A DNA stretch of 64,000 nt from Streptomyces sp. CB02058 (GTDB lineage: Bacteria; Actinomycetota; Actinomycetes; Streptomycetales; Streptomycetaceae), in assembly GCF_001905505.1 (NCBI RefSeq), contig NZ_LIPG01000006.1:186001-250000 (forward strand), read 5' to 3'. The notes beneath the pieces are model-generated. The model made no database searches and was not told where the DNA came from. It worked only from the letters and a program-made list of their open reading frames with translations. Shown piece after piece: positions 55,475 to 63,405 of the stretch; the first letter of the stretch is position 1; each line of letters starts with the position of its first letter. A program made the position numbers and the translations under genes.

Positions 55475-56836
55475 ATGGACCGCCGCATTTTCGGGCTGGA
55501 GAACGAGTACGGCGTCACGTGCACGTTCAGGGGACAGCGCCGACTGTCACCTGACGAAGTGGCGCGCTACCTCTTCCGCCGTGTTGTGTCATGGGGCCGC
55601 AGCAGCAATGTCTTCCTGCGGAACGGCGCCCGCCTGTACCTCGACGTGGGATCGCATCCGGAATACGCGACACCCGAATGCGACAACGTGACCGAACTGG
55701 TCACGCACGACAAGGCCGGCGAACGCATTCTCGAAGGACTGCTCGTCGACGCCGAACGCCGCCTGCACGAGGAGGGAATCGCGGGCGACGTCTATCTCTT
55801 CAAGAACAACACCGACTCGGCTGGAAACTCCTACGGATGCCATGAGAACTACCTCGTGGCCCGGCACGGAGAATTCTCCCGGCTCGCGGACATCCTCATT
55901 CCGTTCCTCGTCACCCGTCAGCTGATCTGCGGTGCCGGCAAGGTGCTGCAGACGCCGCGCGGCGCCGTGTACTGCGTCAGCCAGCGGGCCGAGCACATCT
56001 GGGAGGGCGTCAGTTCCGCGACGACGCGCTCCCGTCCGATCATCAACACCAGGGACGAACCCCACGCCGACGCGGAGCGGTACCGCCGCCTCCACGTCAT
56101 CGTCGGTGACTCCAACATGTCCGAGACGACCATGCTCCTCAAGGTCGGCGCCACCGACCTGGTGCTGCGCATGATCGAGGCGGGCACGGTGATGCGCGAC
56201 CTGACCCTGGAGAACCCGATCCGGGCCATCCGCGAGGTCAGCCACGACATCACGGGACAGCGCAAGGTCCGTCTCGCCAGCGGCCGGGAGGCCTCGGCCA
56301 TCGAGGTCCAGCGGGAGTACTACGAGAAGGCGGTCGACTTCGTCGAGCGCCGCGGCATCCGCACCGGCACGGTGGACCAGGTCCTGGAGCTCTGGGGCCG
56401 CACCCTGGACGCCATCGAGGCCGAGGACCTCGACCGGATCGGCACCGAGATCGACTGGGTCATGAAGTACAAGCTCATCGAGCGGTACCGGGCCAAGCAC
56501 AACATGACCATGTCGAACCCGAGGGTCGCTCAGATAGACCTCGCCTACCACGACATCCACCGGCGCCGCGGGCTCTACTACCTGCTGGAGCGCAAGGGGC
56601 AGGCCACCCGCATCTGCAACGACCTGAAGATCTTCGAGGGCAAGTCCGTGCCCCCGCAGACGACCAGGGCGCGGCTGCGCGGCGACTTCATCCGCCGGGC
56701 CCAGGAGCAGCGGCGGGACTTCACCGTCGACTGGGTGCACCTCAAGCTCAACGACCAGGCGCAGCGCACCGTGCTGTGCAAGGACCCCTTCCGTTCCGTC
56801 GACGACCGGGTGGAGAAGCTGATCGCCGGCATGTGA
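55475..56836 (+). CDS. pafA: Pup--protein ligase PafA, 453 aa
   Basis: PafA uses ATP to activate the C-terminal glutamate of Pup and joins it to substrate lysines. It has the glutamine-synthetase fold: IFGLENEYGV (metal-binding glutamates near residues 9-11), the catalytic aspartate in LYLDVGSHPEYATPE near residue 57, KNNTDSAGNSYGCHENYLV, RPIINTRDEPH, and HVIVGDSNMSE. The C-terminal Pup-binding domain ends near VEKLIAGM. Shorter than Dop because the Dop loop is missing. No Shine-Dalgarno sequence precedes ATG 55475, so leaderless translation is likely. A terminator follows, so pafA is transcribed apart from the FKBP genes. Confidence 0.97.
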   Translation: MDRRIFGLENEYGVTCTFRGQRRLSPDEVARYLFRRVVSWGRSSNVFLRNGARLYLDVGSHPEYATPECDNVTELVTHDKAGERILEGLLVDAERRLHEEGIAGDVYLFKNNTDSAGNSYGCHENYLVARHGEFSRLADILIPFLVTRQLICGAGKVLQTPRGAVYCVSQRAEHIWEGVSSATTRSRPIINTRDEPHADAERYRRLHVIVGDSNMSETTMLLKVGATDLVLRMIEAGTVMRDLTLENPIRAIREVSHDITGQRKVRLASGREASAIEVQREYYEKAVDFVERRGIRTGTVDQVLELWGRTLDAIEAEDLDRIGTEIDWVMKYKLIERYRAKHNMTMSNPRVAQIDLAYHDIHRRRGLYYLLERKGQATRICNDLKIFEGKSVPPQTTRARLRGDFIRRAQEQRRDFTVDWVHLKLNDQAQRTVLCKDPFRSVDDRVEKLIAGM

Positions 56837-56870
56837 TCCGGGACGTGAATGTCCCACCCTGCACGCGACC

Positions 56871-56899
56871 GGGCCCCGTACGTTCCTCGTACGGGGCCC
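56871..56899 (+). terminator. Terminator after pafA
   Basis: GGGCCCCGTACG (56871-56882) pairs perfectly with CGTACGGGGCCC (56888-56899) around a 5-base loop, followed by TTCG, 34 bases after the stop. Confidence 0.8.
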
Positions 56900-56957
56900 T
56901 TCGCTCGGCCTAGAGTGTCGGGGACCATTCACGTGTCGTCTGAGATCTGAGGAACCA

Positions 56958-57893
56958 GTGCGCCGACTTGCCGGCCTTCTCGTTGTCCCCCTACTGCTGC
57001 TGTCCGCAGTGGCATGCGGCGACGACAAGGCCTCCGACTCCGCCTCGTCCGAGAACGGCGTTCCCGCGATCACCGCGGGAGCGAAGTTCGGCGAGAAGCC
57101 CACCCTGTCGAAGGGCGAAGGTGACCCACCCAAGGAACTGAAGACCGAAGTCATCAGTGAGGGTGACGGCGCGAAGCTCAAGAACGGCGACGCGATCCAG
57201 GTGAACTACCTCGGGCAGGCGTGGGACTCCGCCAAGCCGTTCGACAACAGCTTCGACCGCGGGCAGCCCTTCGACCTGACGCTCGGTGCGGGCATGGTCA
57301 TCCAGGGCTGGGACAAGGGCCTCGTGGGCCAGAAGGTCGGCAGCCGCGTCGAGCTGGTCATCCCGCCGGACCTCGGTTACGGCGAGCAGGGCCAGGGCGA
57401 CATCAAGCCCAACGCCACCCTCGTCTTCGTCGTCGACATCGTGAAGGCCACGCAGATCCCGGCCTCCGCCGAGGGCACCCCCGTCGCGCAGGACAACATC
57501 GACCTGCCCAAGGTCGGCACCAAGACGGACGGCAAGGCCCCCACGGTCACGATCCCCAAGAGCGATCCGCCGAAGAAGCTGGTCTCCAACTACATCCTCG
57601 AGTCCAAGGGTGAGGTCATCAAGGAGACCGACAGCGTCGTCGTGAACTACGTGGGTCTGCTCTGGAAGGACAGCAAGGCCTTCGACAGCACCTACGAGGC
57701 GGGCAAGACCCAGACCTTCCCGCTCGCCCAGGTCACCCTCAAGGGGCTGAAGAACGGTCTGGTCGGCAAGAAGGTCGGCAGCCGTGTGCTGCTCGTCATC
57801 CCGCCGGACCAGGGCTTCGGTGACGAGGCGCAGCAGACCGTCCCCGCCAAGTCCACTCTCGTGTTCGCGGTGGACCTCCTGGCAAAGATGTAA
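56958..57893 (+). CDS. Lipoprotein with two tandem FKBP-type peptidyl-prolyl isomerase domains, 311 aa
   Basis: The N-terminus is a lipoprotein-type signal (RRLAGLLVVPLLLLSAVAC, lipid Cys near residue 20; the AVAC box is slightly unusual). Two FKBP domains follow. The first, residues about 70-165, has GQPFDLTLGAGMVIQGWDKG and VIPPDLGYGEQGQGD. The second, about 205-310, has TFPLAQVTLKGLKNGLVGKK and lacks the usual VIxGW tryptophan, so it may be less active. It would act outside the membrane, assisting folding of exported proteins. GTG 56958 follows TGAGGAA. A second, cytoplasmic FKBP gene follows 43 bases downstream. Confidence 0.9.
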   Translation: MRRLAGLLVVPLLLLSAVACGDDKASDSASSENGVPAITAGAKFGEKPTLSKGEGDPPKELKTEVISEGDGAKLKNGDAIQVNYLGQAWDSAKPFDNSFDRGQPFDLTLGAGMVIQGWDKGLVGQKVGSRVELVIPPDLGYGEQGQGDIKPNATLVFVVDIVKATQIPASAEGTPVAQDNIDLPKVGTKTDGKAPTVTIPKSDPPKKLVSNYILESKGEVIKETDSVVVNYVGLLWKDSKAFDSTYEAGKTQTFPLAQVTLKGLKNGLVGKKVGSRVLLVIPPDQGFGDEAQQTVPAKSTLVFAVDLLAKM

Positions 57894-57936
57894 GACTGTC
57901 CCGGTTGCGCAGTTCATCATTCAGAGGAGCAAGTCA

Positions 57937-58311
57937 GTGAGCATCGAGAAGCCCGAGATCGACTTCCCGGGTGGCGAGCCGCCGGCCGACCTGGAGATCA
58001 AGGAGATCTGGGAGGGCGACGGACCGGTGGCTCAGGCGGGCCAGACCGTCTCCGTGCACTACGTCGGCGTGGCGTTCTCCACCGGCGAGGAATTCGACGC
58101 CTCGTGGAACCGCGGCACCCCGCTGCAGTTCCAGCTCGGTGCCGGTCAGGTCATCCAGGGCTGGGACAAGGGTGTCCAGGGCATGAAGGTCGGCGGCCGT
58201 CGCCAGCTGACCATCCCCGCGCACCTCGCCTACGGCGACCGCGGTGCCGGCGGCGGCGCCATCGCGCCGGGTGAGACGCTGATCTTCGTCTGCGACCTCG
58301 TCGGCGTCTGA
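57937..58311 (+). CDS. FKBP-type peptidyl-prolyl cis-trans isomerase, cytoplasmic, 124 aa
   Basis: A single FKBP domain without signal peptide. The active-site residues are all present: VSVHYVGVAFSTGEEFDASW, QFQLGAGQVIQGWDKGVQGM (with the central Trp) and IPAHLAYGDRGAGGGAIAPG followed by LIFVCDLVGV. It would catalyse proline isomerisation in the cytoplasm. GTG 57937 has AGAGGAG about 8 bases upstream. Probably co-transcribed with the preceding lipoprotein; a terminator follows. Placement next to pafA and pafBC is conserved in Streptomyces as I recall, but no link to pupylation is proven. Confidence 0.93.
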   Translation: MSIEKPEIDFPGGEPPADLEIKEIWEGDGPVAQAGQTVSVHYVGVAFSTGEEFDASWNRGTPLQFQLGAGQVIQGWDKGVQGMKVGGRRQLTIPAHLAYGDRGAGGGAIAPGETLIFVCDLVGV

Positions 58312-58331
58312 TCCGTCCGTCTACAGCAGTC

Positions 58332-58359
58332 AGGGCCCGTGCCGCAAGGCACGGGCCCT
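58332..58359 (+). terminator. Terminator after the cytoplasmic FKBP gene
   Basis: AGGGCCCGTGCC (58332-58343) pairs perfectly with GGCACGGGCCCT (58348-58359) around GCAA, a stable GNRA-type tetraloop, 20 bases after the stop. Confidence 0.85.
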
Positions 58360-58426
58360 CGCTTTGGCCCGGACACCCCGGGGCGGTACGGTCGACGGTC
58401 ACGGAGCACGTCGAGAAAGGGCGTCG

Positions 58427-59380
58427 ATGGCGATTGCCAAGGCCGAACGGCTGATGAACCTGGCACTGTGCCTGCTGGGTACCCGGCGCCCGCTCAGCAA
58501 GCGCGAGCTCCGCGGGTCCATCGAGGCCTATCTGGAGGCGGGCTCCGACGAGTCCTTCAACCGGATGTTCGAGCGCGACAAGGACGATCTGCGCGAACTC
58601 GGCCTGGTCATCGAGACCGTGGAGAACCTGGACGGCGACACCGGCTACCTCGCGCGCCGCGACAGCAACCGGCTGCCCCCCATCACCCTGGACGCCGAGG
58701 AGGCAGCCGCCCTCGGGCTGGCCGCCAAGGTCTGGCAGCAGGCGAGGCTCGCCGGAGCCGCCAGCGGCGCCCTGCAGAAGCTGCGTGCCGCCGGGATGCC
58801 CGTGGCCGAGGACGCCTACGAGCCGCACAGCGCCCTCGAACCCCGCATCCCGGTCCACGAGGCCGCCTTCGAACCACTGATGCTCGCCTGCCGGGACCGC
58901 CGCCCGGTCACCTTCGACTACCGCAAGGGCAATGCCGCACGGCCCGAGCAGCGCCAGGTCGAACCCTGGACGCTCGAATGCTGGCGCGGCCACTGGTACC
59001 TCGCCGGATGGGACCGCGACCGGGGCGCCGAGCGTGTCTTCAGGCTGTCCCGGATCTCGGGCCGCGTCCGCTCCCGTGCCGGCGCCTTCACGGCCCGGGT
59101 GCCCGACGCCGTCACCGTCCGTGAGACCGTCGAGAGCTGGGCGGGGGAGACCGCGACCAGGACCGCCCGCATCAGGCTCCGTACCGGCTCCGGCTACCCG
59201 CTGCGCTCCCGCGCCATATCGGTACGGGAACTCGGTGACGGCTGGGACGAGTTGGAGATTCCGTACGGGCACGGGCTGGACGCCTGGCTCGTGGAGTTCG
59301 GCCCCGACGTGATCGTCAGCGAACCGGCCGATCTGCGGGCCGATGTGATGGACCGGCTGCGCGCCGTGGCCAAGGACTGA
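58427..59380 (+). CDS. pafB: WYL-domain transcriptional regulator PafB, 317 aa
   Basis: The N-terminal winged helix includes KAERLMNLALCLLGTRRPLSKRELR with the residues that follow it, then the WYL domain around residues 140-230: RRPVTFDYRKG and the WYL-type LECWRGHWYLAGWDRDRG. A C-terminal extension domain (WCX) follows. In mycobacteria PafB and PafC act together to switch on the LexA-independent DNA-damage response, probably sensing single-stranded DNA through the WYL domain. ATG 58427 has GAAAGGG upstream. It lies 14 bases before pafC. The location next to pafA is conserved although the pair does not act on pupylation itself. Confidence 0.92.
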   Translation: MAIAKAERLMNLALCLLGTRRPLSKRELRGSIEAYLEAGSDESFNRMFERDKDDLRELGLVIETVENLDGDTGYLARRDSNRLPPITLDAEEAAALGLAAKVWQQARLAGAASGALQKLRAAGMPVAEDAYEPHSALEPRIPVHEAAFEPLMLACRDRRPVTFDYRKGNAARPEQRQVEPWTLECWRGHWYLAGWDRDRGAERVFRLSRISGRVRSRAGAFTARVPDAVTVRETVESWAGETATRTARIRLRTGSGYPLRSRAISVRELGDGWDELEIPYGHGLDAWLVEFGPDVIVSEPADLRADVMDRLRAVAKD

Positions 59381-59394
59381 GGGGAGCCGCGACC

Positions 59395-60351
59395 GTGGCC
59401 ACGAACGCCATCGACCAGACCCGGCGGATGCTCTCCCTGGTGACGTATCTCCGTGAGCGCCCCGGCGCACACGTGCAGGACGTGGCCCGGGCCTTCGGGA
59501 TCACCGAGGACGAGCTGATCTCCGACCTCGACGTGCTTCCCATGTGCGGGACCAGCTTCCGCGGCGGGGACCTGCTGGACATCGACACCGACGGCGACCG
59601 GATCTGGTGGCACAACCCGGACGACGTCGCCGAGCCCCTGAGGCTCGCCGCCGACGAGGCGACCGCGCTGCTCGTCGCCGCCCGTGCCGTCGCCACCCTC
59701 CCCGGCCTGCGGGAGAGCGACCGGCAGGCACTGGTGCGGGCGACCGCGAAGCTGGAGACGGCGGCCGGCGAGGTGGGTGCCGCCAGCTCGCGGCTCTCGG
59801 TCACCTTCGAGTCCGAGGGCGGTGTCTTCGCCGACGTGGACCGGGCGATCTCCGAGCGGCGCAGACTCTGGCTGCGCTACTACTCGCCCGCCCGCGACGA
59901 GCTGACCGAGCGCGAGGTGGACCCGATCCGGCTCTTCGCAGTCGGGCACACCTATATGGAGGGCTGGTGCCGGCTCACCGAGGCCCGGCGTACGTTCCGG
60001 CTCGACCGGGTCGCCGAGATCAGGCTCCTCGACGCCCCGTCCGCCCCGCCCGAGCTGGAGCTGCGCGATCTCTCGGAAGGGCTCGTCCAGCCGGCGGCCG
60101 AGGACCCGGAGGTCGTGATCGAGGTCGGCCCCGGCGGCCGGTGGGTCGCCGAGTACTACCCGCACGACAGCGCGGAGGAGCTGCCCGACGGCGGCCTGCG
60201 GATCACGCTGCGCACCCCCGACCCGGCCTCCCTGCGCAGGCTCGCCCTGCGGCTGGGCGGCGAAGGCCGCATCACCGCGCCCGAGGAGCTGGCCGAGAGC
60301 GCCCGGCTGGCCGCGCGTGAGGCACTGGCCGCCTACGACGGCGCTCTCTGA
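59395..60351 (+). CDS. pafC: WYL-domain transcriptional regulator PafC, 318 aa
   Basis: Paralogue and partner of PafB. N-terminal winged helix (TRRMLSLVTYLRERPGAHVQ, DVARAFGITEDELISDLDVL), then a helical linker. A WYL domain around residues 150-215 has RRRLWLRYYSPARDELTERE and GHTYMEGWCRLTEARRTFRL, where YMEGWC takes the place of WYLxGW. The C-terminal WCX domain ends near LAAYDGAL. GTG 59395 has GGGGAG 8 bases upstream. The two genes form one unit and the proteins are expected to work as a heterodimer that binds DNA after damage. Confidence 0.92.
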   Translation: MATNAIDQTRRMLSLVTYLRERPGAHVQDVARAFGITEDELISDLDVLPMCGTSFRGGDLLDIDTDGDRIWWHNPDDVAEPLRLAADEATALLVAARAVATLPGLRESDRQALVRATAKLETAAGEVGAASSRLSVTFESEGGVFADVDRAISERRRLWLRYYSPARDELTEREVDPIRLFAVGHTYMEGWCRLTEARRTFRLDRVAEIRLLDAPSAPPELELRDLSEGLVQPAAEDPEVVIEVGPGGRWVAEYYPHDSAEELPDGGLRITLRTPDPASLRRLALRLGGEGRITAPEELAESARLAAREALAAYDGAL

Positions 60352-60388
60352 GAGGCGGCCACCGGTGCACCGAGGAGACAGACGTCAC

Positions 60389-60664
60389 ATGACCGCGATA
60401 TCGAGCACCCGGACCGGACCCGTTCCCGCCCCGGTGCCCGCCGCCGTACGGTTCCGGGCCGCTTGCCCTGACTGCCGTGAGCGGTTCGAGCTCCCGTCGG
60501 CCGCGCTGCGCCTGGCGATAGGAGCCAGCCGGCGTACGACCTTCTACTCCTTCACCTGCCCCGCGTGCGGCTCCGCGGTCCGCAAGCCGGCCGGGGAGCG
60601 CATCATCGAACTCCTCAGCGGCGGAGGCGTGCGGACGCTGCGTCTGCACACCGCGCTGGGGTAA
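60389..60664 (+). CDS. Small protein with two CxxC pairs (zinc-ribbon-like), 91 aa
   Basis: No named family was recognised. The protein has ACPDCRERFELP near residue 25 and TCPACGSAVRKP near residue 56, two CxxC knuckles about 30 residues apart, as in zinc ribbons. The first 20 residues are Pro/Ala/Val-rich. It resembles zinc-binding anti-sigma-like or transcription-associated small proteins, but nothing decides. ATG 60389 has GAGGAGA about 10 bases upstream. It sits 37 bases after pafC and 20 before a small membrane protein gene, and may be in the same transcript. Confidence 0.75.
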   Translation: MTAISSTRTGPVPAPVPAAVRFRAACPDCRERFELPSAALRLAIGASRRTTFYSFTCPACGSAVRKPAGERIIELLSGGGVRTLRLHTALG

Positions 60665-60684
60665 CGAGACACCGAGGACCGCAC

Positions 60685-60882
60685 ATGTTCTGGCCCATGC
60701 TCGCCATCGCCCTGGGATTCGCCGGCCTGGCCGTGCTCGGGGTGCTGGCCGTCAAGGTCTACGTCGAGGCACAGCGGCTCGCCGGTCAGGTCACCGAGAC
60801 CACACGGCGGATCAACCGAGCGGCGGAGGATCTCGAACGAGCGGCGACCACCCTCTCCGATACCGGTGAGGCCCTGAGATAG
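60685..60882 (+). CDS. Small single-pass membrane protein, 65 aa
   Basis: FWPMLAIALGFAGLAVLGVLAV at the N-terminus is one membrane helix. The rest (KVYVEAQRLAGQVTETTRRI onward) is amphipathic helix with heptad-like spacing, which could form a coiled coil. Function is unknown. ATG 60685 follows GAGGACC weakly. It lies between the zinc-ribbon gene and tatA; a role near the Tat translocon is only suggested by place. A TTCACT...TACGCT pair at about 60901-60923 downstream could be the tatA promoter. Confidence 0.7.
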   Translation: MFWPMLAIALGFAGLAVLGVLAVKVYVEAQRLAGQVTETTRRINRAAEDLERAATTLSDTGEALR

Positions 60883-61096
60883 CGGAGCGCGGCCTCCAGA
60901 TTCACTGGTTCGGGGGGTACGCTGCTTGAGCGGCCCAGGCAGGGAGGTGTGGGCCGCAATCGGGAGTACGCACGGGCATTGCCTCGTGTTTACCCCTGCG
61001 GGTTACGATCGCTGCCAGCGCGAAGGTCGGACATGTGTCCGTTCGAACGGGCGGCGAGCCCACCCTCCAGACGCCTCAGTGAGAAGGAAGTCGCAC

Positions 61097-61390
61097 ATGA
61101 TCGGCAATCTGAAGCCCCTCGAGATCGTTCTGATCATCGCTGTCATCCTGCTGCTCTTCGGTGCCAAGAAGCTTCCCGACATGGCGCGTTCGCTCGGCAA
61201 GTCGGCCCGCATCCTCAAGAGCGAGGTCAAGGCCATGAAGAAGGACGACGCGGAAGCCGCGGCGCCCACCACGGAGACCGTGGCGGACACCACCCCGCCC
61301 GCGACCACCGCGCGCACGATCCAGGCCGCCCCGGGAGACGTCACCAGCTCCCGCCCGGTCAGCGAGGCCAAGCCCACCACCCAGAGCTGA
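61097..61390 (+). CDS. tatA: Twin-arginine translocase subunit TatA, 97 aa
   Basis: TatA oligomerises to form the passage for folded Tat substrates. The N-terminal membrane helix LKPLEIVLIIAVILLLFGAKKLP with the following FGAKKLPDMARSLGKS amphipathic helix is textbook TatA. The C-terminal half is Ala/Thr-rich and disordered. ATG 61097 has AAGGAAG about 7 bases upstream. The tatC gene follows after 49 bases. Streptomycetes export many proteins through Tat, and a separate tatB usually lies elsewhere, as appears the case here. Leader of about 190 bases before it contains no ORF I can support. Confidence 0.96.
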   Translation: MIGNLKPLEIVLIIAVILLLFGAKKLPDMARSLGKSARILKSEVKAMKKDDAEAAAPTTETVADTTPPATTARTIQAAPGDVTSSRPVSEAKPTTQS

Positions 61391-61439
61391 CAGCTGATCC
61401 GCACCACCGGAAGCTGCCGCACGAGACGAGGGAAGTGGG

Positions 61440-62402
61440 TTGCTCAAGTCTGCCCGCAAGCAGGAGAAGGACGACGAGGGGCGGATGCCCCTCCTCGATC
61501 ACCTGCGTGAGCTGCGCAACCGGCTGCTGAAGTCGGTCCTGGCGATCGTCGTCGCCGTGATCGTGGCAGCGTTCTTCCAGAAGGAAATCTTCGAGTTCCT
61601 GATGAAGCCGATCCTTGACTCGGTCGGCTGCAAGAACGGTGCCGTGACCATGGTCAACGGTCGGCCCTGCGCGGAGATGACCACCAACGGTCTGCTGTCG
61701 CCCTTCACCATCGCGCTGAAGGTGTCCCTGATGGCGGGCGTGCTGGTGGCCACGCCCGTGTGGCTGTACCAGCTGTGGGCGTTCGTCGCCCCGGGTCTGC
61801 ACAAGCAGGAGAAGCGCTACTCGATGGCGTTCGTCGCGGCGGGCGTCCCGCTCTTCGTCGGCGGCGCCTACCTCGCGTACTCGATCCTTCCGCAGACCGC
61901 CGAGATCATGCTCGGCTTCACGCCGGACAACGTGAAGAACCTGCTGCCCCTCGACGACTTCCTGGACCTGATCACCCGCATGGTGATCGTCTTCGGGCTC
62001 GCCTTCGAACTGCCGCTGCTGCTCATCCTGCTCAACATGACCGGCGTGCTGTCCGGTGTCCGCATGCTGCGCTGGTGGCGCGGGATGATCGTGGGCCTCA
62101 CCGCCTTCGCGGCCATCGCCACTCCCGGTGGCGAGCCCATCTCGATGCTGCTGCTGGCGGGTCCGCTGGCCGTGCTGTACTTCATCGCGGTCGGTGTCTC
62201 CCTGCTCAACGACAAGCGCAAGCAGCGTGCCAACCCCGACGCCGAGCTCGACGACGACGAGGCTTCGCGCCTGGACCTCACCCCCGAGGCCGTCGGCGCG
62301 GTCGAACCGGTCTCCTCCCGCCCGGCCCTGCCCGAGCAGGCGGACGGCGAAGCGGACGGCGGGCGTTCCCACCGGCTCAACGGTTACGACGACATCACCT
62401 GA
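61440..62402 (+). CDS. tatC: Sec-independent protein translocase subunit TatC, 320 aa
   Basis: TatC recognises the twin-arginine signal. The N-terminal MPLLDHLRELRNRLLKS with its conserved HLxELRxRL is at residues 16-32. Six membrane helices follow, with the conserved FVAPGLHKQEKR loop near residue 115 and the FELPLLLILLN segment near residue 195. A charged cytoplasmic tail of about 60 residues closes the protein. The start is TTG 61440, with GAGGGAAG five bases upstream, since the next ATG in frame (residue 16) lies inside the conserved region and lacks a ribosome site. Co-transcribed with tatA. Confidence 0.96.
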   Translation: MLKSARKQEKDDEGRMPLLDHLRELRNRLLKSVLAIVVAVIVAAFFQKEIFEFLMKPILDSVGCKNGAVTMVNGRPCAEMTTNGLLSPFTIALKVSLMAGVLVATPVWLYQLWAFVAPGLHKQEKRYSMAFVAAGVPLFVGGAYLAYSILPQTAEIMLGFTPDNVKNLLPLDDFLDLITRMVIVFGLAFELPLLLILLNMTGVLSGVRMLRWWRGMIVGLTAFAAIATPGGEPISMLLLAGPLAVLYFIAVGVSLLNDKRKQRANPDAELDDDEASRLDLTPEAVGAVEPVSSRPALPEQADGEADGGRSHRLNGYDDIT

Positions 62403-62420
62403 CCTTGTAAGGTCCGGCGG

Positions 62421-63311
62421 GTGACCAGCGAGATCACCCTCTTCGTCAATCCCACCGCGGGAAGCGGCCGGGGCGCGCGTGCCGCGCAGCCGGCCGCTTC
62501 CGCTTTGCGGGACGCCGGATTCTCCGTACGGACGGTGCTCGGCGAGGACGCCGACGACGCGCTGCGGCGCGCCCGGGAGGCGGTCGCGGGCGGGACCGGG
62601 GCACTGATAGCCGTGGGCGGGGACGGCATGATGTCCCTCGCCCTCCAGGCCGTCGCCGGGACCGACACCCCGCTCGGCGCCGTGGCCGTCGGCACCGGCA
62701 ACGACTTCGCCCGCGCCCTCGGGCTCCCCGTCCGCGATCCGGCCGCCGCCGGTCGGCTCGCCGCCGAGGCGCTCAAGGCGGGAACGGCGCGCACGATCGA
62801 CCTGGGCAGGGTCGGGGAGCGCTGGTTCGGCTCCGTGCTCGCCTCCGGCTTCGACTCACGGGTCAACGACCGGGGGAACCGGATGCGCTGGGTCGGCGGA
62901 CGCTTCAAGTACGACCTGGCCATCCTCGCCGAGCTGGCGGCGTTCAAGCCCGTCCCGTACCGCCTGCGGCTGGACGGCGGCCCGGTGCGCGAGATCGAGG
63001 CGACGCTGATCGCGGTCGGGAACGGGACCACCTACGGCGGCGGCATGCGGATCTGCGCCGACGCCCTCATGGACGACGGCCTCTTCGACGTGACCGTGGT
63101 CGGCGACTGCAGCAGGACCACCCTGCTCAAGGTCTTCCCGAAGGTGTACAAGGGCACGCACCTCGGGCACCCCAAGGTCACCGTGCACCGGGTCTCCTCG
63201 ATCGAGCTGGCCGCCGCGGGGGTCACGGCCTACGCGGACGGCGAACCGCTGGGCGCGCTGCCGCTCACCGCCACCTGCGTACCCGGCGCGGTCAGGGTCC
63301 TCGTACCCTGA
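62421..63311 (+). CDS. Diacylglycerol-kinase-family lipid kinase (YegS/DgkB-like), 296 aa
   Basis: A soluble or peripheral lipid kinase. The N-terminal FVNPTAGSGRG loop (residue 8) and the catalytic-glycine motif AVGGDGMMSLALQ near residue 70 bind ATP. GTGNDFARALG near residue 95 is the second hallmark. The C-terminal beta-sandwich holds GFDSRVNDRGN and GNGTTYGGGMRICADALMDD, with the acids that bind metal. Substrate may be diacylglycerol, phosphatidylglycerol or a related lipid. GTG 62421 lies 18 bases after tatC and may be in the same transcript. No signal peptide. Confidence 0.93.
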   Translation: MTSEITLFVNPTAGSGRGARAAQPAASALRDAGFSVRTVLGEDADDALRRAREAVAGGTGALIAVGGDGMMSLALQAVAGTDTPLGAVAVGTGNDFARALGLPVRDPAAAGRLAAEALKAGTARTIDLGRVGERWFGSVLASGFDSRVNDRGNRMRWVGGRFKYDLAILAELAAFKPVPYRLRLDGGPVREIEATLIAVGNGTTYGGGMRICADALMDDGLFDVTVVGDCSRTTLLKVFPKVYKGTHLGHPKVTVHRVSSIELAAAGVTAYADGEPLGALPLTATCVPGAVRVLVP

Positions 63312-63390
63312 GACACCGGGGTCCGGGAGCCGGGACCGACGGTCCTTGCACCATGAATTAAAGATCGGGCTGACTGTCATACGAGGCGGG

Positions 63391-63396
63391 TAGGCT
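63391..63396 (+). promoter_or_regulatory. Candidate -10 box of the helicase gene
   Basis: TAGGCT ends 9 bases before the ATG at 63406, which has no Shine-Dalgarno sequence, so the transcript would have almost no leader. CTGACT at 63370-63375 is a weak -35 candidate at 15-base spacing. The upstream gap otherwise holds only short inverted repeats. Confidence 0.35.
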
Positions 63397-63405
63397 CGTA
63401 TCAAG

